Part shown: positions 27,501-36,500 of the stretch, one piece after another | Layout: each line of letters begins with the position of its first letter | Numbering within the stretch: the first letter of the stretch is position 1 | Assembly (NCBI GenBank): GCA_031002005.1 | Contig: CM061914.1 | Coordinates: forward strand, 18,524,148 to 18,588,147 | Length of the DNA: 64,000 bases | Direction of reading: 5' to 3' | DNA from: Vandiemenella viatica | Taxonomy: Eukaryota > Arthropoda > Insecta > Orthoptera > Morabidae | Program-made: the position numbers and the translations under genes | Notes under the pieces: model-generated | Database searches by the model: none | Told to the model about the DNA's origin: nothing | What the model saw: only the letters and a program-made list of their open reading frames with translations

Positions 27501-30500
27501 GTCTGGACTTCAAAAGTAAGTACGTACTAATATCTGCACCCTTCTCCCAAAAAACCTTATTTGCTGCCCTCCACACGTTTCAGCAGACCATCTAATCTCC
27601 ATTCTCCTCCTCAAATACTCCCTTTCTAATTCTCCCGGACCACCACACGGATCTTATCTGTACAGCAGTCTGCACTGCAAAACATGCAAAATGTATCTGG
27701 CTACCACAACTTATTCCAATCTGACCACAACTAAAACCTTTCCTGTTATTGGACACGCTGCACATACTACAAAGCACCTCACATGCCAGCCAACTTAGCT
27801 CCCCCCAATCCTGCCTCCAATCAGAATGAATGGCCACAGGCAAACAGTTTACACCTATAATCTGTCCATTACAGTTTCCACAACACTTACTCAACAACTG
27901 TTTTACAGTGAGAGCTGTCAAAGATTTCCATCAACTACGACAGCTTCTGAACTCTGTAAATGGGATTTAGCTTACCATTATATTCTAGACACCAGGCATC
28001 CAACTGGTATCAACCTTCAATATGACCTCATCAGCAAGTCCCATCACTTATTATATGACTTAACTGTTTTAGCAGCAGTAAATTAATATCTTATTCTTTC
28101 ATTTAGGTATTGAATTGTGTTATATTGTTATTTAATTGTGCCAATGTTTTGTCTCAAGCCTCTGGGTGTTTTCCTGAACAAAATTCGCTTTGTTCTAAAC
28201 AATTATTTTGGTTTTCAGTGAAAACAAACAAACCAGAATATACCAGAGATAATAAGTATCGAGTTCAAAACCATCAACATCATTCTTCTTTGAGTTTTCA
28301 TTAAAGCACTTTGTATGGTTAAATAAAAAACATTTCCATGCTTCACTCAGTCCACAACCTCCATCTCTGTTTAATTGTGAAAATGTTTAAACATCTATCA
28401 GGCTATCAGCAGCAAATATCCTTCTGGTTTTGCCAGTACATCATGTTCTTGCAAGAGTGTTCTAGTGTACATATAATTTTGTTAAATGTATTAGCCACAT
28501 GCTATTTGTGAATAAATAATAATAATAATAATAATAAACAGCAGCTTTTTTTGCTGACCTAGTATTGTATATTATTATTCTTTCATTCTTATTTCAACTG
28601 GCTGCGTTGTTTCCCCAAATAAACCTTTCCACGCTGGCATGGGATTTTTTATTCTTCGACACCTGTTAATTGTGGATGGAAGTCTATGACCAATCCAATG
28701 TTTATGCTTAATTTTATTACTGCTATTAAAAACAAGTCTGATATCATTCGTTGTTAGTAATAAGCCTATTTTGTCGCCGACACTTTTTACGTAATGTAAC
28801 GGCACTAGTTTTGAATTGGAATCGAGTCAGTCTGATTCAGTTGTCAAGGGAGAGGACACATGAAATGAAATATTTCTTGTATCCATTGTTTTGGAGAACT
28901 CTTGAAGATACTTTTATTAAAATCAGTTGGAAAGTCTCCTGTTTTGTAACTTTTTATATTATTTTGGACAACATTTGGATACCTACTTCTCTTACCAAAT
29001 TCAGAAGTCCAGCAGGAACCTCATCAATTCCAGTGGCCTTATTTTAATTCAAATATCTTAAGGCTCTTTCAAATTCAGTCCTTAAAACAAGATCTCCAAG
29101 TCCTCTACATTGTATTCTCTTTCCAGTTCACTGTTCAAATCATTCCTATCATAGTTTCTCTAAGTAATAGTTTCATTCAGTTAGACTTTACTTCTGATTT
29201 TAGAAGTATTACTTCATTCTTCCAAAATTCCATTTGACCCTTCTACAGGCATGTACCTATGATCTCCCTTTTCTTAATAAATTTCTTGCAGCCACTTTTC
29301 ATTTGCTTTCTTGTATTTCCTATTTATTTTATTTCTAATATATCTGTACTTCTCTCTTCCTGCTTTATCCTTAGAATTTTCATGCTTTCCTCTGATCTAT
29401 TGACTCCAATATTTCTTCTGTGATCCAAGCTTTTTGACCAACTTCTTTTGTAATTTTTTCATACGAAGTTTTGATTATATTTCTACGACACATTGCATTC
29501 TTCTTGAATTTCTTTTGGAGTTATTTCTTAGGCAGACATACAATCGCTGCAAACATTTCTTTCATGTAAGGTCCTTTTAATTTCTTCACTTAAAGTGTTT
29601 TGCCTGTGTTGCATCCTAGTCTCTTGAATTTCAGTCTGCACTGCATAACTACCAGATTGTTCTTAGATTCTACTGGCTCTGGGGTACGCTCGCTTTACAG
29701 CCTAGAACTCTGCTTCCGAGTCTGTTTGATCATGATATAATTTTATTATTTTAATACAACATAAAAGATAAAGACAAAGTTCAATATAAAATTCTACTTT
29801 TCTTACCTATCAAGGATAGCACCAATGTATCGACCATCAGTGAAAGTTAGAAGTGCAGGACCATCCCACGGTTCCATTGCACAAGATGACCAGTGGTAGA
29901 AGTCCCTCTTCTCTTGAGGCATGGTCATGTCATTTTGCCAAGCTTCAGGAACCATTGTCATCACAGCCTTTAATGACAAGAGGTACTTTCAATTATTGTT
30001 TACCACTTCGAACTAGCCAAGTATATAAAATAATCAGATAGAAAAAAGGGAAAGGGCAAGTGGTTATTACTTAATCAAATAACAATAAAATGCAAAAAAG
30101 CAAAAGAAAGGTGTAAAGAAGCAGAAAAGGAAATGGTGGCAGGTAAAGTAGATGTGGCAAACTATAAGGGGACATAGGAAATAGGTAACAGATTTAATTT
30201 TTTTTTAGGTTTAGTGTGTAAATTTTTGTCTTAGATGTTGCGAGTTATAACTTGCTTCAGTGCTAGCTACTGCAGGAGTGGATGTAGGATCAGATAATGG
30301 TGGTGTGATCCCTAGTATGCACTAGCAGCAGGCGACACTATGTGTTAACGAAACCCTGGTGTGCACCATACTCACTCTCAGTCGCTTCCAGCATTACGGC
30401 AGTCAAGATGTAATCCGCTAAGTCGCAGGTAGCCTCGGTTTGGTCTCCAAATTAATTAGTTTGTCTCTAAATGTATTCAGTCTTTATCATAGTCATTTTC

Positions 30501-33500
30501 CAAAGTTATCGGTTTGCCTTCAAGATAATTAATATGTCGCTAGTAGCTCAAACTGCCCGCAGTGTAACTTGTTCGGTTGACTAAGCTTCCCCTCGGTATT
30601 TGTTGGTAGATGTGGCCGCTACTAATAACTAGCCGTTGTTGCATTCCAGTGGTTAATTGTGTATGTGTGAGTTCGGTCTATTTGAAATTCAGTCCTTGCA
30701 AGGACGTGTCACTTTCTCTTCAGTTTCAAGCTAGGTGGTAATCGGGCAGAATGTATGATAGGCTTTTTATATTAAATGGTTTGGAATATAAATCGCAAGA
30801 ATTTGTGTCTTAATTAACACTCATAGACTAAAGAATCCATGTCTCCACATCCCACTTTATATTGTGTTTTCCGAATGATAATGTTAGCTTAATATTTCTT
30901 GTGACGGAAGTAACATCTTAAAGAACAGTGAACGATATCGTGCTTCGTGAGTTAAGCGATATTAATGTTATGTATCGCAGTTTTGTAATTTCTGCATGGT
31001 AAAATAATAGCCTGGTGTCAGGACAGATCTAAATTAATAGAAATAATATATTCTAGCTAGTATCCCCCCATCCTCCATTACGGTATCAGTAGAATTTGGA
31101 CGAATTATTAAATAATAAATATAATAACAACCACTCTCATCATCTCAAATTACAATACACAAACATTAAAAAGAATTTTTGAGAAATGAAGAAAAAGGAT
31201 ATAAACATTAAAACTGCTGATGGTAAACCTATTTTAAGATCAGAAGACAGATGGTAGGAATACACAGAGAAATTGTATGATGGAGATGATTTGAACAACA
31301 ATGTATTGGGGTAAAAGTTGATGTGGACATTGATGACTTAAGTAGTCCTGTTTTGATGACAGAATTTAACAGAACTTTGAATTATTTGAAACCAAATAAG
31401 GCAGTTGAAATTCCTGCACAACTTTTGAAATCCCTAGGAGAAGAAGGAATCCAAAGATTATCTAAACTTATATCAAATTTATGAAACGGGAAAGATTCCC
31501 ACTGATTTTAATACAAGTGTCATCTTCACAGTTCCGAAGAAAGCACAAGCTGACAGATGTGAGAATTATTGCACTATAAGTCTAACATCACAAAATTACT
31601 GACCAAAATAAACAGAAGAATGGATAATAGAAGGGCTAGTAGGTGAAGATCAGTTTGAGTCTAGGAAAAAACATGGCACAAGAGAAATGATTGTAGCCTT
31701 AGAATTAATACGTGAAGGGCAGATCAAGAAAAACAAAGATACTTTTATGGCATTTGTTGATTTAGAGAAAGCTTTTGATAGTGTAAGGTAGACAAGATGT
31801 TCAAAAATTTGAAGTCAGGTCTAAAACACAGAGATACAAGAATGCTTTTTAATAAAGATTTCAGAGGTGAGAATAGAATGATCATCGGTGGGGATTTAAA
31901 TTCATCACGTGTAAAGTGGGTAGGGGATAAGATAAATAACACAAGAGAACAAAGCCCGATGAAAACCTTTTGAGGTATCAAGTAACTGAAGGAATAAGTG
32001 ATCATGAAGCAGTTCTGATGGATATTAGAGGATTCAGTAAACCAGCAGCCAAAATTGAAGGGGGAAATAGGTACAATTATAAAAAGGCACAGGTTTCAAA
32101 TTTGAAGAAATATTTCAGAGAACAATTCAGCAAATGGAAGGAAGGCTCAGGTACAGTAGAGTCAAGGTGGGAAGAGTTCAAGGAGATGATAAGAAAGGGG
32201 GAAGAAAAATTTATTCCAAAGCAGAAAATAAAGAGAAGTAGAGAACCTATGTACTATAATAGGGAAGTGAGCAGGTTAAAGAGGTTGGTAAGAAAAGAAC
32301 ATAACAGAGTTAAGAGACAGCAGGGTAGTAGGGAATATTTAAGACAACTAAACAAGGACTTAATAACAGCAAAGAAAATGGCTAAAGATGGGTTTATGAA
32401 GAGTATTGTCAGTGCAGGAGGACCATTGACTGATGCATCTAGAAATTTCTATGGCTATATCAGGAAACTGAGGGGAAGGGAGGGTGTAGAGACACTTATA
32501 GATAAGGATGGAGAAGAAGTTACTGACGATTTGAAAAAGGCAGAGATTTTAAGTAACTGGTTCAGTGAAAGCATTAGGGACAATGAATCAGAAACAGGAG
32601 GGTCTAATTCGGAGAACGAGCTTAACAACACAATTAGAAATGACGATAGTAAAAAATTTAATATCCATCCTGAGGAAATCATGAAGGAAATAAGAAAGCT
32701 GAAAAAAATAAAGGGGCTGGTAAAGATAATATTACTACAGATATCTTAAAGATAGCCGGATGTGACATTGTACCTTATCTTGAAATATTATTTAAATTGA
32801 GTCTAGACACTTGCTGCTTACCAGGACTTGCTTGCAGGACTGGAAAAGTGCAATAGTAGTACCGGTACATAAGGGAGGGGTGAGAAATAGAGTTGAGAAT
32901 TACAGGCCAATCAGTTTGACATCAGTGGTAGGTAAATTAATGGAAAGATTGATATGCAACCACATCAGAAATATATGTGAGAAATGTAAGTGGTTTTCAA
33001 GCAGGCAACATGGTTTCAGGCAAGGATATTCATGTGAATCTCAGTTGGTGGGATATATGCAAGATATTTCAGATGAAATGGACAAGGGAGGCCAAATTGA
33101 TAGTGTAGCACTAGATCTGTCAAAGGCGTTTGAAAGAGTAAGCCATAAAATGGTAGTAAATAAGGTAAAAACCATTGGAGTGGATGATAAAGTGATTTGC
33201 TGGGTAGAAAAATTTTTAAAAGGTAAAAAACAGAAAGTTATGGTAGGAAATTTAGTATCAAAAGAAGTAGAAGTAAAAATGGGTGTGCCACAGGGTAGCG
33301 TATTGGGACCATTGCTATTCATTATTCTAATGAATAATTGTGTTGATTGTATAGTATCTGAAATTAGATTGTTTGCTGATGACATAATGCTGTATAAAAG
33401 AATCAAAACGATAGAGGATTGTAAACAGTTGCAGGGTTACCTGGACAGGATATCTAGTTGGGTTGGTAAACATGGAATGAAGATAAATGCAAATAAGAGT

Positions 33501-36500
33501 CAGCTTATTAGATACACTAATAAAAAACAAAAGGTTAATTATGAATATAAGAAAGAATTGCTTGCTGAAGACTTGAAATGTAAATATCTTGGCATTACTT
33601 TTGATAACAAACTTAACTGGGCAGGACACATAGGACAGGTGGTAGGAAAAGGTTTCAAAGTTCTGCACTTGGAGAGAGTGATGCGGGCATGTACGAGAGA
33701 AGTCAAGGAATTGGGTTACAAAACTTTGGTCAGACCATTGCTCGAATATGGTAGTGTAGTATGGGACCCTCATTTTACGTATCAAATACAGGAGTTGGAG
33801 AGGGTGCAAAAAAGGGCTGCTAGATTTGTTTCTGGAAATTATCGCAGAATGCAATCAGTGACGGATATGATAAAGGAGCTGGAATGGGATTCATTGCAAG
33901 ACAGGAGGAGGATGAGGAGGGTCATGGGAGTGTACAGGGCATATACTGGTGATGAGGCATGGAAAGATATTGCAATAGGTATGAAAAGTAGTGCATGGAA
34001 GGGAAAAGATGACCATGACCACAAGCTGGCACTCGATTTCAGGCACAAGGGTGTGGGAAGATTTTCTTTTTTAGGTAAGGGTGTCAGGGATTGGAATGAG
34101 TTACCAAGAGAAATGATGAATAATTTACCGAAAACTTTGAAAGAATTTAAAGATAAAATTTGTAGAGGGCAAATGTAGGTAGGTGCAGGGTAGGGGGAAG
34201 ATGGGTGTGTAGGGAAATTGCCACCGGAGCCTGTGCTCCATTGCAATTAAATTAAATTATATTAAAGAATTAAGTATCTATAATAAAAGTAGAGAATCAT
34301 GTGAGACACGCTTCAGTTAAAAAAGGTGTGAGGCAAGGTTGTAGTCTATCTCCATTAATATTCAACTTGTATGTAGAAGAAGCAATAAAGGAAGTGAAGG
34401 AAAGATTTGAATGTGGCATGAGTGTTCAAGGAGAAAAGATCAGTATGCTATGATTTGCTGATGACATTGTCATGTTAGCAGAGCAGGCCGAGGGTACTGA
34501 GAAGTGGCACGAAAAAAATACTGAAAGAAGATTTTGGATTAAATATAAACCGAAGCAAGTTAAATGGATGAAATGTAGCAGAAATGATACCAATAATAGA
34601 TTAAATATCAAAATAGGGTCAGATACGATAGAAAAAGTTTAGCAAATTTTGCTACTTAGGAAGTAAAATTATAGTCTATGGCCAAAGCAGGAATGGTATT
34701 AAAAACAGAATAGCTCTAGCAAAAGTATGAAAAAGAGAAATCTTCTAGTTTAAAATATTAATTAAAAAAAAATGCGATGGAGTGCACACTCCAGTGGAAA
34801 TTTCCCTACACGCCCATCTTCCCCCTTTCCTGCATCCACCTACATTTGCCGCAAAATTTAGCTTTAATCTAGGACTCTGAAAGAACTTTCTGAAACTGTG
34901 TGAGGAGCACAGCATTTTATGACAGTGAAGCCTGGATTTTAGGAATGCCAGAAAGAAGGAAAATTGAAGCATTTGAAATGTGGTGCTATAGAAGGATGTT
35001 GAAAATCAAGTGGAAAGATAGAGTAAGGATTTTGGAAATGATGGTTGAGGAAAGAAGTTTGTGGAAGAAGCTTACAGAAAGAAGAGACAGGTTGGTAGGT
35101 CATATTTTGAGACATGCTCGATTAATTAACTTCTTAGTGGAAGGGACAGTTAAAGGTTAGAACTGCAGAGGAAGACAGATTAGAATATATGAAGCAGATG
35201 ATTCAGGACGTGGGTTGTAAAGGGTATGTTGAGATGAAAAGGTTAGCACAGGAAGGTATTGAGGAATGCATCAAACCAGTCTAGACACTAATGACAGAAA
35301 GAAAAGTGGTTATTACATTCTCATTTCTTTCCCACTATAATGAATTTCAGCAAGAACAGAATTGTTTTCATGCCATGCTATAACAACACAATGATGTAAC
35401 ATCATATATGGGGAAAAAAAGTGTGATTTGTATTTCTACTATGGCACATTTTGCCCAGTACTGAATGTAAAATTTGAATAATGGCATTGTAACATAATTT
35501 TCCCCCTAGAATAACTGAAGAATACTATCATAATGGAACAAGAGAATGGTAAAACCATGGATTTATGTAGTAGCCTCTGCAGTTCCTGAAGAAAACTGTA
35601 GTGTTATATTAAATGATTTATCTATTATTTTATTGTATTTTTAAATTGTAAATTGGAAAGGGACTTCTTAAATACCAGTACTACGAACTGTTAAATAAAT
35701 CAGTAAATACTTTGAAATTAAAAGTAACCCCACCACTTGCTGAAGATGAAGGTACAAGGTTTGTGTCAATATAAAATACAAGATAAATGCACAATATTTT
35801 TGGTAACCCATTAATGATGGGAAAAATTGATGAAACTTCATCACACTATATGTTTCATCATGTGATTAACTGACAACTTTAACTGTAATAATGAGTATTT
35901 CTGTCCTATTTTTATTTGTATTCATATTGGCTTAAAGCATTTCCCTCTTTGTTAGAGTCGCCAGTAAGTACATGGAAGAACAAGATGATACCAAATTGTA
36001 TAGGAGGGCAAAAATGGAAGATAATGAATCATGAAGTACTGTGTCATTTCTAGTCCATTAAACATTTAAATTTAATCTAGACTTAAGAATGGAAGTAAAC
36101 TGTGGGAAGGGAAAATGAAAGACTAAAAAAATAATACAGGATTTAAACAACAATGTAGGAAATGGAAATTAATTATGTTAACCTTAAAACAGAGAGAATC
36201 TGAAGTAACAAAAAAAAAAAAAAAAACAAAAATATATCTTGACAGCATACTACTAAGGCCCTTTATTTCACTAAATATCAAGTTAATGTGTGTTTTTCAT
36301 GAGTATCTATCAAATAAAAAGAATTTTACTATAATAGAAACCCTCACTGGGGAAAAAACGTGCTGTAAACTACTCAAATTTATAAAGACAGAAATGTAGA
36401 TTAAATAAACAGACACAAACCTCAGGCAGAGGTCTCTTGCCAGCCATTACAAGGAACTCGAGAACACAGTCAACTGCTCCAGAATCGGAAAGATTTGGCT

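Larger units (their letters stand above)
31858..34265 (+). mobile_element. CR1/Jockey-like LINE nested in the older LINE
   Basis: This 5'-truncated LINE starts inside its endonuclease ([14 protein letters not shown] at about 31887, then [12 protein letters not shown]) and runs through reverse transcriptase to its 3' end. It is interrupted by frame changes near 32716-32820 and one stop near 31971. Its 3' end, after the stop at 34176, is a GC-rich tail (GGAAATTGCCACCGGAGCC.GTGCTCCATTGC) followed by ATTAA-type repeats. Host LINE sequence resumes just after. The right boundary is clear; the left is set within about 20 bases by the switch of protein family. Confidence 0.85.

Noticed and set aside
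33041..33854. Minus-strand frames of 121 and 175 codons
   Set aside because: Shadows of the LINE reverse transcriptase on the plus strand.
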